A stretch of 64,000 nucleotides of DNA from NCBI RefSeq assembly GCF_039414295.1, contig NZ_JBCITM010000006.1:153984-217983 (forward strand). The letters run 5' to 3'. Every line of letters starts with the position of its first letter. The first letter of the stretch is position 1. The translations under genes and the position numbers were made by a program. Below are positions 17,262 to 26,005 of this stretch, piece after piece. The stretch is from Anoxynatronum sibiricum. Lineage in GTDB: Bacteria; Bacillota; Clostridia; Peptostreptococcales; Tindalliaceae. Below the pieces are notes generated by a model, which was not told the origin of the DNA, did not search any database, and worked only from the letters and a program-made list of their open reading frames with translations.

Positions 17262-18050
17262 ATGCTACATGCCAAGGGTGTGAACAAAACTTACAAAAAT
17301 AAAGTTCAAGCGCTAAAAAATATTGATTTAGACTTATGCAAGGGTGAATTTGCAGTGCTTTTGGGTTTAAGTGGAGCAGGAAAGTCTACTTTGCTCCGAT
17401 GTATTAACGGGTTGGTTCCCATTGATAGTGGCGATATTATTTTTGAAAACCAATCCGTCTTAGAGCGTAATAAACTTACCCGCTTACGAAAAGATATTGG
17501 CATGATCTTTCAGCAGTTCAACATCATCAAGCGACTATCAGTTTTGGAAAACGTTCTTTGTGGTCGTCTGGCATATAACAGTAGTATCCCCAGCAGTCTT
17601 CGCCTTTTTCCAAAAGAAGAAGTGGAGTGGGCTTTGACCTGTATCGAAAAAGTTGGCCTTGAGGATAAAGCGCTTACACGAAGTGATCAGTTGAGCGGTG
17701 GGCAGCAGCAACGTGTAGGTATTGCCAGGGCCTTAGCCCAAAAACCCAAGCTTATTTTGGCTGACGAACCTGTTGCAAGTCTTGATCCCTACTCATCGGA
17801 AGAAATCATGGAGCTGTTACACAAGATTAATGCATTGGAGAATATCACTTTGTTGATGAGTTTGCATCAGGTCGATCTTGCTAAGAAGTATGGGAAACGA
17901 ATTATCGGTTTAAAGGGAGGGCATATTGTGTTTGATCAGTTGACCCCCGAAGTAACAAGAGACGACCTTAAGTTGATTTACAGCGAAAACCACTCACATG
18001 AGGAAAGGGAAGGTGCCTATGACAACGCACACCGACAAAAAACGCAGTAA
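17262..18050 (+). CDS. phnC: Phosphonate-type ABC transporter ATPase
   Basis: ATPase of 262 residues. Walker A is GLSGAGKST, the signature LSGGQQQR, Walker B LILADEP, and the H-loop SLHQVDLA. The Q-loop and the KRLSVLENVLCGRL segment are characteristic of PhnC. The ATG at 17262 is eight bases after AGGAGG; a TTG at 17256 is too close to that site. Its 3' end overlaps the start of phnE by 32 bases, indicating translational coupling. Confidence 0.92.
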   Translation: MLHAKGVNKTYKNKVQALKNIDLDLCKGEFAVLLGLSGAGKSTLLRCINGLVPIDSGDIIFENQSVLERNKLTRLRKDIGMIFQQFNIIKRLSVLENVLCGRLAYNSSIPSSLRLFPKEEVEWALTCIEKVGLEDKALTRSDQLSGGQQQRVGIARALAQKPKLILADEPVASLDPYSSEEIMELLHKINALENITLLMSLHQVDLAKKYGKRIIGLKGGHIVFDQLTPEVTRDDLKLIYSENHSHEEREGAYDNAHRQKTQ

Positions 18051-18840
18051 GTGGACGCTGGTATTTCCCATTAAAAAAGATGGTAAAAATCTTCTAAAAT
18101 GGCTGGGCTTTTTCGGCTTTTTTTGTGCTGTGCTTCTATGGAGCTTCCAGGGAACAAACTTTAATCTATACCGAATACAAGAGGGCATCGATGGGATTAT
18201 TGACATCATCAGTCGTATGTTCCCACCAAAACTGAGTATTGTGCCGCGATTAGTTAAACCCACCATTGAAACAGTTCAAATGTCTATTGTTGGCACTTTG
18301 ATTGCCATTCTGTTGTCTATACCCCTCGGCATCTGTGCTGCGCAAAATATATCACCCAGCCCCATACTCTATCATGGCAGTCGACTGATCCTAAACTCTT
18401 TGCGCACTGTTCCAGATGTGATCTTTGCTGTCATTTTTGTTTCGGCCGTTGGCCTCGGCCCTTTTCCCGGCACACTGGCCATTGGAGTCAGTTCCAGTGG
18501 GATGCTTGGAAAATTTCTCGGCGACTCTATTGAGAATATTGACCCAGGATCTCTTGAAGCGCTTCGGGCTACTGGTGCCAACAAGATTCAAGCCATCTCC
18601 TATGCTGTCATCCCTCAAATCCTTCCTGAATTTATTTCCCTTGCACTGTTTCGTTGGGAGATGAATTTCCGTTCTTCCACCATCTTGGGAATTGTTGGGG
18701 CAGGAGGAATCGGTTTTGAGCTCATGACCAGCATGCGCTTGTTCCGCTATCAGGAAATGACCATGACCCTTATCCTTATCCTGGCAGTGGTAGCTGTGGT
18801 GGACTCAGTTTCGGCGAACATACGTAGTCGTGTTTTGTAG
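18019..18840 (+). CDS. phnE: Phosphonate-type ABC transporter permease
   Basis: Inner-membrane permease of 273 residues. About five to six hydrophobic segments are seen, and the EAA loop that docks to the ATPase appears as EALRATGANKIQAISYAVIP. Within it lies the short RTVPDVIFAVIFVSAVGLGP run typical of PhnE. The ATG at 18019 follows AGGGAAGG inside the end of phnC; the earlier ATG at 17998 has no ribosome site. Last gene of the cluster. No phosphonate-degrading or phosphite-oxidising gene is adjacent. Confidence 0.9.
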   Translation: MTTHTDKKRSKWTLVFPIKKDGKNLLKWLGFFGFFCAVLLWSFQGTNFNLYRIQEGIDGIIDIISRMFPPKLSIVPRLVKPTIETVQMSIVGTLIAILLSIPLGICAAQNISPSPILYHGSRLILNSLRTVPDVIFAVIFVSAVGLGPFPGTLAIGVSSSGMLGKFLGDSIENIDPGSLEALRATGANKIQAISYAVIPQILPEFISLALFRWEMNFRSSTILGIVGAGGIGFELMTSMRLFRYQEMTMTLILILAVVAVVDSVSANIRSRVL

Positions 18841-18904
18841 TTGGACACCTGATCTTCTGTCAAGAAAAAAGACAACTAAATTAGACTGCGCCCATGCCGG
18901 TCGC

Positions 18905-18990
18905 CATACCTTCCAATGTAACGGCTTCATAGTCTTTGGAACTGATGATGTTGTTGATTTCGTCAAGGGGTATACCAGTTCCGTAAGTTA
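18905..18990 (-). pseudogene. MerR regulator gene fragment
   Basis: About 20 codons (GIPLDEINNIISSKDYEAVT) match at DNA level the internal segment GMPLDEIKNIISSKDYDAVT of the MerR gene at 28026-28781. Homology ends at CCAGTTCC, directly before a copy of the dispersed hairpin repeat (GTTACATTACCTCCGTCCC). Neither start nor C-terminal domain is present. It is an isolated internal fragment, not a working gene. Confidence 0.8.
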
Positions 18991-19033
18991 CATTACCTCC
19001 GTCCCTCGCGTCTCCTTCGTCCCTCGCGTCTCC
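18985..19033. repeat. Dispersed CCTCCGTCCC repeat with 18-bp tandem duplication
   Basis: GTTACATTACCTCCGTCCC is the dispersed unit with a slightly different loop. The following CGTCCCTCGCGTCTCC is repeated twice in tandem with an 18-base period. It fills the space between the MerR fragment and the stop of the gene at 19034. Confidence 0.65.
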
Positions 19034-19513
19034 TTATAACCCTGCACTAAAATGAAAAACATTTTCTAAAAGTTCAGAATAATTCAAGGTTCCTTCATCA
19101 AAGCCAGTTCCTTCATATGTGTTTTTCAATTCTGCATTATTTCGTCTTATTGCAATTCCATCAACGCTTTGGAATACAGCACCGAATGAGATTAATACAA
19201 CGTCTTTATCAACCAAATATATTGCTATAATTTCACGCTTATACTTTGACACAATGCTTTCAACTTTTGGTTTCTTTGTGTGATAATCAGCAGTCCCCAA
19301 TACCTCACCGACCGTTAAGTACCCATCATCATATAGAAGGAATAGTTGATTGCCCATCTCCTCAAAGTTTTTAAAATCACTTTGATTCATTTTGTTAAAT
19401 GGCGATGAAAATGAATCATCCGTTACCATAGCATACGCTATTACACCGATAAAGATGATCATTATGGCACCTATTGATATTATAATTGCTGAACTTGTTT
19501 TCGATCTGCTCAA
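19034..19513 (-). CDS. Hypothetical protein with N-terminal membrane anchor
   Basis: I do not recognise this 159-residue protein. It has a single N-terminal hydrophobic helix (AIIISIGAIMIIFIGVIAYA) after a short basic start, so the remaining 120 residues probably face outside. That part shows alternating strand-like segments (EIIAIYLVDKDVVLISFGAV) without cysteines. The start is TTG at 19513 after GGGGGGG. Base composition is AT-rich, like the next two genes, which suggests a shared origin distinct from the phn cluster. Confidence 0.55.
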   Translation of the reverse strand: MSRSKTSSAIIISIGAIMIIFIGVIAYAMVTDDSFSSPFNKMNQSDFKNFEEMGNQLFLLYDDGYLTVGEVLGTADYHTKKPKVESIVSKYKREIIAIYLVDKDVVLISFGAVFQSVDGIAIRRNNAELKNTYEGTGFDEGTLNYSELLENVFHFSAGL

Positions 19514-19795
19514 ATTATCCCCCCCGCTATCAAGATCTATGCTTAATCACATTCGTACACAAAATCAAAAGTACATAAAATCAAGCTCAAGCGCATCAAT
19601 CAAAACTCCAAAGCCCTTCTCCAACAATCCACCACACGATGTCGCGGCCTTTACCTCATCTTTCCGATAACATCTGCATGTTTGCAACGTCACTGCACTG
19701 GACCAGCGGATCCCTTCCCCCCTGGCGGAGCTTGTCTCCCCGCGAAAAGCTTGGGGGCGGAGCATAGCGAAGCCGGCAATGGCTTTCTTCATACA
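19514..19795. other. Gap of GC-rich DNA, no supported gene
   Basis: Positions 19680-19792 are clearly richer in GC than both neighbours. A minus-strand frame at 19565-19792 (starting MKKAIAGFAMLRPQAF) is open for 75 codons but has odd composition and no recognisable domain. I think it more likely a remnant of a mobile or intergenic element than a gene. Confidence 0.3.
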
Positions 19796-20467
19796 CTATT
19801 GAGCTGCTATAATCTCGATATAATTAATAATATTCTCATATTGATAATCATTAGCAATCCCAAAGGTTGGGTCATAAAAAGTTCCATTAAAATATACTAA
19901 AAGGTGGTTTTTGGGGCAACTTCTAACATTTATTATGCAACACTTTGGAAACTGTACTTTCTTGCCTTGAGTATAAACAGGCTTCCTATATGAAAAACCA
20001 AAATAATCAAGGGTTTCTAGCACTTTGCTTATGCTTGCCTGCCATTTCCTGCTTTTCATTATTCTCACTACCTCATCAACAGAAACTCCAGCAAGCATTG
20101 CAAGGCATGCCTGTCCACAATAACCGTCACTAGGTTGTTTCAAGTAGCTTATGCTATCAATATTTCTTATTGGATTCTCTTCGTTATACGGACTGTCATG
20201 ATTTATTCTTGCGAGTTGTTCTAATAGTGTGAAATTAACATCGAACGCACTTCCTGTATCTAATTTATTAAAAACATCCTTATTAATCGGAATGGCATAC
20301 TCACCCTTCCCTTTTGGGATAAGCTTGCATTCAAAAGCTGCCTCATCAATAACAACTTTAGCCGGTAGATTCCCTTTTTTACCACAAACTTCCCAAACAT
20401 TAAAAGGTATTTTTATAAACGTCCTATTACCTTCTTTGTAGTAGCCTGACTTAAATGAATAATTCAT
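19796..20467 (-). CDS. DUF1905 domain fused to C39-like cysteine peptidase
   Basis: Two-domain protein of 223 residues. Residues 1-85 match the DUF1905 beta-barrel (FIKIPFNVWEVCGKKGNLPAK, then a conserved YAIPINKDVFNKL). Residues 105-215 look like a papain-like C39/BtrH-type peptidase: Gln111 and Cys117 in QPSDGYCGQACLAML, His188 in NHLLVYF, and Asp199 in FYDPTFG, in the order and spacing of that clan. No transporter domain or signal peptide is attached, so it acts in the cytoplasm. The start follows AGAGGGG. It lies 18 bases past the AraC-GyrI gene in the same direction. I know of no reaction for this fusion. Confidence 0.75.
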   Translation of the reverse strand: MNYSFKSGYYKEGNRTFIKIPFNVWEVCGKKGNLPAKVVIDEAAFECKLIPKGKGEYAIPINKDVFNKLDTGSAFDVNFTLLEQLARINHDSPYNEENPIRNIDSISYLKQPSDGYCGQACLAMLAGVSVDEVVRIMKSRKWQASISKVLETLDYFGFSYRKPVYTQGKKVQFPKCCIINVRSCPKNHLLVYFNGTFYDPTFGIANDYQYENIINYIEIIAAQ

Positions 20468-20485
20468 AGTTTACCCCTCTTTTAT

Positions 20486-21355
20486 CTACTTTTTGACCAC
20501 TGCAATCCAAACCTCCTGACGATTTTCCTGCATATAACACTCTATAACCGGCAGGTCTGCCAGTTCATATCCTGAGCTGGGAAGCCATTCAGTATAAAAC
20601 TGCTTGTAAACCTTCTGTGTCGCACTGGGCAACTCTCCGTTGGCTTCAAAAATTGCCCAAGTTGCAATAGGGTAAGAAAACTCCTTCATTCCTTCAAATG
20701 CATGAATGTGTATGCATTCAGGTACATCAACATGGCTTGTTACACCTATTATATAATTCATTTCTTCCGAATCTCCCCATTTTCCTCCTTCTGCAATTCC
20801 TAAAAATCCGGCAGGTCTATAGTCAGGGAAGTTCTCTACAAACCTCTTCATCGTCCCGTCTTTCCATGCATTTTTCCATATTTGGGGAATGACATCAAGT
20901 GCCGTTGATGTTTTAACTTTGTGTAATATTCCCATTACCTTAAACTCAGGCCACTGCTCAATTTGATAGTTCATATGATTTTCTCCTTGAATGTTTATTT
21001 GAAAGGAGAGTTTTGGACAAGATTTTAATTGAACTATTTTATTTCTGACACCGGAAGGCAGTACACCGTGAAAGCTTCTAAATGCCCGGGAAAATGAATC
21101 TTGAGATTCGTACCCATATTTTAGTGAAATATCAATTATTCTTTCTTTGCTGTTCATTAAATCAAAAGCCGCCATAGTTAAACGCCTGTTCCGTATATAT
21201 TCAGACAATGGTTTATCTGCTATATACGAAAACATTCTCTGAAAATTATAAACAGAACATCCTGCAATTTTTGATATTGCTTCATAGGATATTTCACCTG
21301 TAAGGTTTTCCTCTATGTAACTTATTGCCTCATTCAGCTGCTTAATCCAATCCAT
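20486..21355 (-). CDS. AraC family regulator with GyrI-like effector domain
   Basis: Regulator of 289 residues. The AraC double HTH occupies about 8-108 (ISKIAGCSVYNFQRMFSYIA, and IIDISLKYGYESQDSFSRAF). From about 128 a GyrI-like effector-binding domain begins (YQIEQWPEFKVMGILHKVKT) and ends with VIECYMQENRQEVWIAVVKK. It resembles the regulator at 13629 in architecture but not closely in sequence. The start follows GGGAGTGAG. The DUF1905/peptidase gene follows it closely and may be its target. Confidence 0.88.
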   Translation of the reverse strand: MDWIKQLNEAISYIEENLTGEISYEAISKIAGCSVYNFQRMFSYIADKPLSEYIRNRRLTMAAFDLMNSKERIIDISLKYGYESQDSFSRAFRSFHGVLPSGVRNKIVQLKSCPKLSFQINIQGENHMNYQIEQWPEFKVMGILHKVKTSTALDVIPQIWKNAWKDGTMKRFVENFPDYRPAGFLGIAEGGKWGDSEEMNYIIGVTSHVDVPECIHIHAFEGMKEFSYPIATWAIFEANGELPSATQKVYKQFYTEWLPSSGYELADLPVIECYMQENRQEVWIAVVKK

Positions 21356-21735
21356 CTTCTCACTCCCGGTTCAATCATACCATTTAAACAATTAGTGTTC
21401 TCGACATTTTGTGCCGCATTATGTAGTCCAATAATTGCATTTTTGTATAGTTTTCATTAAGTATTCTCCCCAAAACATTACCCATGGTTATCCGGCACAT
21501 GATGCTCCGGTCTTTGCGCGCGATTTTATAACGTCCTGCGAGTTCCCGAAGTCTGGTTACTATATTCATATTATCTCAGATTTTGGAAATTCGCTGTTAG
21601 GCGATGGACCATTCCCCCCAGATTCAGAGACGACCATGGATGGGAGCCCCTTAAACTTTTCTCTTGAGCTATGTGCCATGCAAAATAAGAAAAGTGAGTC
21701 TTAGTTACAAATGCAGATTATGCTCATTAGTCTTG
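21356..21735. other. Gap, nothing firmly identified
   Basis: Overlapping short frames run on both strands (21384-21569 minus, 21435-21704 plus), but neither has a ribosome site or recognisable domain. No repeat copy or terminator is evident. Confidence 0.3.
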
Positions 21736-21918
21736 CTAATCCTTTTTTAAGCCAAAAATCCCCAAGACATTACCAGCAACCATAGCTAACAAACCAGCGT
21801 ATTGTGGTACTTGCATATACCCTGCTTGTATAGATACATCTGCAAAACCTAATACCCCAACAGAATACATGATTGACCCTCCAATAAAAAGCATTCCTCC
21901 GAATAATACTTTTTTCAT
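21736..21918 (-). CDS. Small two-helix membrane protein
   Basis: A 60-residue protein with two hydrophobic segments (GGMLFIGGSIMYSVGVLGF and YAGLLAMVAGNVLGIFG) joined by a short loop and ending in a charged KKD. A strong ribosome site (GAGGAGG, six bases before the ATG) supports it as real. Function is unknown; it stands alone. Confidence 0.7.
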   Translation of the reverse strand: MKKVLFGGMLFIGGSIMYSVGVLGFADVSIQAGYMQVPQYAGLLAMVAGNVLGIFGLKKD

Positions 21919-22001
21919 GCGTAACCTCCTCGTTGTATGATGATATTATTTATTGCATATTTATCTACGGATGTGCACTAAGACAATCATTCACTAACGT
22001 T

Positions 22002-22082
22002 CTCATTCTTCACTGCTCATCCGCTTTTTCAAATCATTGAACAACATGCTGAAGCAGGTTGCACACCCTCCGTCCCCGGTGA
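22002..22082. repeat. 81-base dispersed repeat, copy B
   Basis: Second copy of the block at 13319-13399. On the minus strand it is joined directly to an aminotransferase gene fragment: the codons for GCDVGSP run into ACCGGGGACGGAGG. This shows the block has been a junction point between unrelated DNAs. Confidence 0.8.
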
Positions 22083-22186
22083 TCCCACGTCACATCCAAT
22101 GATTTGAACACCTTGCTTTTTTAATGCGGCTATTTTTGCAGATTGCACCAGTGTCGCAGATGGGATCACCTGTTGAATTCTTCTGC
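22083..22186 (-). pseudogene. Class I aminotransferase N-terminal fragment
   Basis: Directly after the stop of the MBL-fold gene, the minus strand reads SRRIQQVIPSATL, then AKIAALKKQG and IIGCDVGSP. This is the start of a class I/II aspartate-type aminotransferase (normally SATLA...AKALKAQGKDVIGLGVGEPDF). The start codon is missing and the sequence ends at the dispersed repeat after about 36 codons, so less than a tenth of the gene remains. Confidence 0.75.
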
Positions 22187-22927
22187 TTAATCCCGCAGCT
22201 CACGAATGACATCATGTCGCTTCAGAGGCATGCCATGGCCATGGATTACTGTGTTGAAATCATAAGCTAACATTTGTCTGAGCACTATTTTAGAAAATCC
22301 ATTTTGCGTTACCGCTGACACATCCTCTCGGTGCGTTTTCCGTTCATGGTACGGCGGCGGGTAGAAGGCATCTCCCGTAAACATCACCTGATCATGTTCA
22401 TCATAAATTAAAATGGAATCCTCCGAGTGTAGGCTATTGGTGCTCTCCAACAACAGTCGTCCATCTGCCAGCTCTATCACCATGCGTTCCCGAAAAGTTG
22501 TTTGTGGAAGCCGAATGTGAAAATCGTCCCAGTTATGAACCGCTCGCATTTTTACATCATGACTGGTCTTGTTCTGTGGGTATTTGGCTGCTTCCTGCTT
22601 TAGAAATTCAGCGCTCCAGGGCTTTTGAGCTTCCACCTTCAGGTAGTCCAAGCATTTTTCGTGGGCAATAATGGGGGCATCAAAAGACATGGCACCAAAA
22701 ACATGATCCCAGTGGTGATGAGTATAGATGATATGCGACACAGGGGGCGCTTTCATGGAAGTCAGCACTTCCTGTATAAATTTTCCCCAGACAGGGCCAT
22801 TGCCGCAATCTATCAAAACTGTCTGAGTTCCATTGTTAATAATGCCTACATTGGGCTGGATTCCCCGGTTGCTGCCAACAATCATCCAGACCCTGTCAGT
22901 CAATTTCCTGACTCGCTTTTTGTTCAT
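22187..22927 (-). CDS. MBL-fold metallo-hydrolase
   Basis: Metallo-beta-lactamase-fold hydrolase of 246 residues. The metal motif is THHHWDH (about 69-75). Further ligands are likely the His in LESTNSLHSEDS, the Asp in FTGDAFYPPP and the His in VIHGHGMPL. The glyoxalase II/lactonase-like fold is clear; substrate is not. The start follows AAGGAGAG at rather long spacing. Aminotransferase debris begins at its stop codon, suggesting a rearrangement there. Confidence 0.88.
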   Translation of the reverse strand: MNKKRVRKLTDRVWMIVGSNRGIQPNVGIINNGTQTVLIDCGNGPVWGKFIQEVLTSMKAPPVSHIIYTHHHWDHVFGAMSFDAPIIAHEKCLDYLKVEAQKPWSAEFLKQEAAKYPQNKTSHDVKMRAVHNWDDFHIRLPQTTFRERMVIELADGRLLLESTNSLHSEDSILIYDEHDQVMFTGDAFYPPPYHERKTHREDVSAVTQNGFSKIVLRQMLAYDFNTVIHGHGMPLKRHDVIRELRD

Positions 22928-22992
22928 TGTGGCTTATCTCTCCTTGGCCTCACTTGTAACAGTTCATATTGCTGGTTTATCTCGGAGATCAA

Positions 22993-23892
22993 CTAAAGAT
23001 TAATACTCGTCTTGAACACAACACATGCATTGCCACTGATCTTAACCAACTCAACCTCTTCCTTATTGCTAAAAACATGCACCTTCATATAACCTTTGCG
23101 GTTCATTGCCTCACCCTGTTTTATTTCAAAGGTGTATCCATCTTCCCTTTTTTCTATTTTGCCATAATGTGTCAAATAGGCACCTAATGGCCCATTGGCA
23201 TTTCCAGTGACCGGATCTTCGTTAATCCCGATGGCAGGTGCAAACATCCTCCCACTAACAAGAACACCATCTTCTTCTGAATCAAAGGTAAAAGCGTAGT
23301 ACCCATTACAGCCTATATCAGCACTTAACTCTGTTAACATACTGGGATCGATTTTTATTGAATCAAGGGTTGCTTTCGTTTTGATTGGAACCATCACTTT
23401 GGAATGGCCGGTTGATACAATTTGAATGGGCAATTCGTTGCCAATATCAGATTCCCTAATGCCCAGTCCTTTCAACAGCTTCGCTTTTTCGTCTTTCAGA
23501 AGAATATTTCCATATTCGATGCCCGCCTGGGTCATCACAATTCGCTGATCGTCACCATCGCTGACAATTTCCACCGGTAGGATGCCTGCTTTCGTTTTTT
23601 GAATGATGGTACCGTTGGTGATCCCCTTTTCCAATGCATAGACATAATGTGCAGCGATTGTTGCATGTCCGCAAATGGGCACTTCCTTTGTGGGGGTAAA
23701 AAAGCGCACTTCAATGTCATACTCTTTTGTTTTGTCGTTGATAATAAAGGCTGTTTCAGAATTGTTCATCTCTCGTGCGATTTGCTGCATTTGGTTTTCA
23801 GTAAGTGTATCAGCGTTCACTACCACTCCGGCAGGATTTCCTTCGAATAAATTCTTGGAGAATGAATCTACCTGGTAAACAATCAGTTCCAT
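22993..23892 (-). CDS. PhzF family isomerase-like protein
   Basis: Protein of 299 residues with the duplicated diaminopimelate-epimerase-like fold of the PhzF family. The N-terminus is ELIVYQVDSFSKNLFEGNPA, the catalytic Glu lies in NSETAF, and typical motifs are RFFTPTKEVPICGHATIAAH and EDPVTGNANGPLGAYL. Members isomerise or epimerise small carboxylates; this one's substrate is unknown and no phenazine genes are near. I use the ATG at 23892, where homologues start, rather than the TTG nine bases upstream. Confidence 0.9.
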   Translation of the reverse strand: MELIVYQVDSFSKNLFEGNPAGVVVNADTLTENQMQQIAREMNNSETAFIINDKTKEYDIEVRFFTPTKEVPICGHATIAAHYVYALEKGITNGTIIQKTKAGILPVEIVSDGDDQRIVMTQAGIEYGNILLKDEKAKLLKGLGIRESDIGNELPIQIVSTGHSKVMVPIKTKATLDSIKIDPSMLTELSADIGCNGYYAFTFDSEEDGVLVSGRMFAPAIGINEDPVTGNANGPLGAYLTHYGKIEKREDGYTFEIKQGEAMNRKGYMKVHVFSNKEEVELVKISGNACVVFKTSINL

Positions 23893-23995
23893 ATCATTCA
23901 ACTCTTTTCTGTTTAGTGATTGGTAATCCCTTGTGATTCACCATAAATCAACTACTCTGAAGGTATTGATCTTCCATTTGATATGGATTGCTTAT

Positions 23996-24559
23996 CTATT
24001 CAGAACGAATTTTGCCCAAACCAACGCCATAGCCTCTGGCCATATCTACTATGGAATCCTGTTGCCGTTCATGCATCAGGCATAACAACACCTCAGCCGC
24101 CGCCTGGGCGTCTTCAAGGGCGTCGTGATGCTTGAAACGAAACCCAATATGATGTGCCACTGTGGGAAGCTTGTGGTTTATCAGTTCGGGAAGTGCTTTG
24201 CGTGCCAGCTTTAGAGTGCAAAGGTAGTCGACGGCAGGATACTTAAGGTTGTACTGATCCAGGGAGCAACGAAGTACTCCCATGTCAAAAGAGGCGTTGT
24301 GGGCCACGACAATTTTGGATTCCAGTATGTCACTCACTTCATGCCACAATTCTTTAAAAGTGGGAGCGTTGTTCACCATTTGTGGTGTGATGCCATGGAT
24401 CTGGATATTAAAGGGATTAAATTCCAGAGGTTCCGGTTTAATGAGCCAGCTTTTTCGAATGCATTCGCCGTTGTCATAGATCACCATGCCAAGGGCGCAG
24501 GCGCTGTTTCTTCTGTTATTGGCTGTTTCGAAGTCGATGGCGACGAACTTGATGGGCAT
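23996..24559 (-). CDS. DnaQ-like 3'-5' exonuclease (DEDDh)
   Basis: Exonuclease of 187 residues. The DEDDh residues are visible: Asp and Glu in AIDFETAN (about 8-12), Asp in HNASFDMGVL, and His/Asp in HHDALEDAQAA. This is the epsilon-like proofreading nuclease fold without a polymerase or helicase partner, as in many stand-alone clostridial DnaQ homologues. The start follows AGGAG. A truncated copy with a nonsense mutation lies at 2230-2448. Confidence 0.9.
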   Translation of the reverse strand: MPIKFVAIDFETANNRRNSACALGMVIYDNGECIRKSWLIKPEPLEFNPFNIQIHGITPQMVNNAPTFKELWHEVSDILESKIVVAHNASFDMGVLRCSLDQYNLKYPAVDYLCTLKLARKALPELINHKLPTVAHHIGFRFKHHDALEDAQAAAEVLLCLMHERQQDSIVDMARGYGVGLGKIRSE

Positions 24560-24692
24560 GATGGTTCAGCTCCTAAACGATACCATAATGGGGCAATGCT
24601 TTAAGAATTCATATTGACACTTCGAATAGGTGCGCTGCTGAAACTGTTCAAGAAGTGATGGTTATGTCGAACTTACACTCCCTTGCCTTTTC

Positions 24693-25100
24693 CTACATCA
24701 ACGTAAATGACGACCAGTTGTTCTCTCTGGCCCATTTCAATCGATCCTCCAAGGTATTATAGTGCAATTCCAACTTATGCCCGTCTGGATCAAGAAAATA
24801 GAATGATTCTCCCTCTGACGAGTTTTCTTTAAATGATTTTACCCCGGCACTTTCAAGTTTTTCTTTTAATCTTTGGAAATCTGAAGACAAGACATTGAAT
24901 GAAATATGTGTATTATCTCCCCTTGGCTCTGCAACTCTCTCTTTATCAACATTTAAAGCAATCCACTGATTCCCAGCCAGTAAATATGCTCCCTCATCCC
25001 ATTTTCCCACGATTCTAAGTCCAAGCAAATTCACATAAAAATCCAGAGATCTTTCTAAATCCGTAATTGCAAAAGTGATATGATTAATCCCGTTTATCAT
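24693..25100 (-). CDS. FosA/FosB-like fosfomycin resistance transferase
   Basis: Glyoxalase-fold metalloenzyme of 135 residues, the usual size for FosA/FosB. Metal ligands are placed as in FosA: His7 (GINHITF), His65 (THISFNV) and Glu111 (HKLELH). Family marks include GAYLLAGNQWIALNVDKER, SFYFLDPDGHKLELH and LEDRL. The likely activity is opening the fosfomycin epoxide with a thiol (glutathione, bacillithiol or similar), but other vicinal-oxygen-chelate reactions remain possible. The start follows GGAGGG. No resistance genes cluster with it. Confidence 0.8.
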   Translation of the reverse strand: MINGINHITFAITDLERSLDFYVNLLGLRIVGKWDEGAYLLAGNQWIALNVDKERVAEPRGDNTHISFNVLSSDFQRLKEKLESAGVKSFKENSSEGESFYFLDPDGHKLELHYNTLEDRLKWARENNWSSFTLM

Positions 25101-25931
25101 CCACTATCCCTCCAGTAACTGGCCTCCGTTAATAGATTAAAACTGCTCAAGAAACGTACTGCAGACTACGCTTATACTGTACGCGACCACGACTTTGCCT
25201 GTTACCGCATTTTGCATAAAGATATTACTTCAGTTAAGCCTCTCTAAAACCATATAATATAAATCATACTTGCCTCACAATATAATACAAATCAGAAAAA
25301 CAAAGCTCTTAAAATCTTCTTACACAATCTGCGGCAGGACGCTGTGGTCTTTGCATATGGTTTCGGAGAACGTCTTATTCCCGCCACTCAGTTCGCTTTA
25401 TCTCCCATTTCAGTAGGTATTCGCGAACCTTGGTTCGGTAATATCGACTTCTTTCTGTCACACTGCAAAGCCTTTTGTCTTTACTCTTCCAACATTTTAT
25501 CAATCAGACTCTATGCTTCTCATCGAACCAGCGCTCTTCAACACCGCAAATACATCGTTTTTCAGTTAACCCGTGACGGGGTGTCACCTCCCGTTATTTT
25601 GCCAAGGTATCTGGGCAAAGGGTGTTAATCGTGTATTGCTGCCACAAATAGGCGAAAAACCTCTTACAAACCATTATACAGGTTTTATGCGTCATCAGTG
25701 AGAATATTCCTTCATTTTTATAGAAGTACTGCTTAATAGAAATTCTGTTACCACCTTTTCACCACTTGTTCCAGAGTGCTTGAATAACTGTGTGCCATAA
25801 AATTTCAAAAATGTCTACGGAGCAGATCCCCTTTAGTCTGACATTTCCTCCCACATTAAATCCCACATTGCATACCTCCGTTTTTTGATGATGACTGAAA
25901 ACAGTGAAGGTGCGCGACGCATGTATTGCAT
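25101..25931. other. Long gap without a supported gene
   Basis: This 831-base stretch contains a plus-strand open frame at 25344-25628 with no ribosome site or recognised domain, an AT-rich section around 25230-25320, and one copy of a dispersed promoter-like repeat at 25669-25735. I found no tRNA-like cloverleaf. The sequence has the look of decayed coding DNA. Confidence 0.4.
25669..25735. repeat. Dispersed promoter-like repeat, copy 1
   Basis: About 66 bases beginning CCATTATACAGGTTTTAT match 48531-48597 at roughly 80 percent by eye, with weaker similarity continuing to a shared GTGTGCCATA. On the minus strand both copies contain ATAAAACCTGTATAATGG, which includes a consensus -10 TATAAT. 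Here no gene starts nearby, unlike copy 2 before hsdM. Confidence 0.6.
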
Positions 25932-25982
25932 AAAAAACGACCCTGACCACATCCGGTTTTGGGAATGTTGTCGGGGTCGTCT
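25932..25982 (-). terminator. Terminator of the LysM-hydrolase gene
   Basis: On the minus strand, 23 bases beyond the stop at 26006, an ACGACCC...GGGTCGT hairpin with inner GAC/GTC and TCC/GGA pairs is followed by six T residues. This is a standard rho-independent terminator. Confidence 0.85.
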
Positions 25983-26005
25983 ATTGGCGATTGAGTGTCT
26001 GTATT

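Noticed and set aside
19565..19792. 75-codon minus-strand frame (MKKAIAGFAMLRPQAF...)
   Set aside because: GC-rich island with odd residue content and no ribosome site; more like an element remnant.
25344..25628. 94-codon plus-strand frame in the long gap
   Set aside because: No ribosome site, no domain, and composition unlike neighbouring genes; treated as non-coding or decayed.
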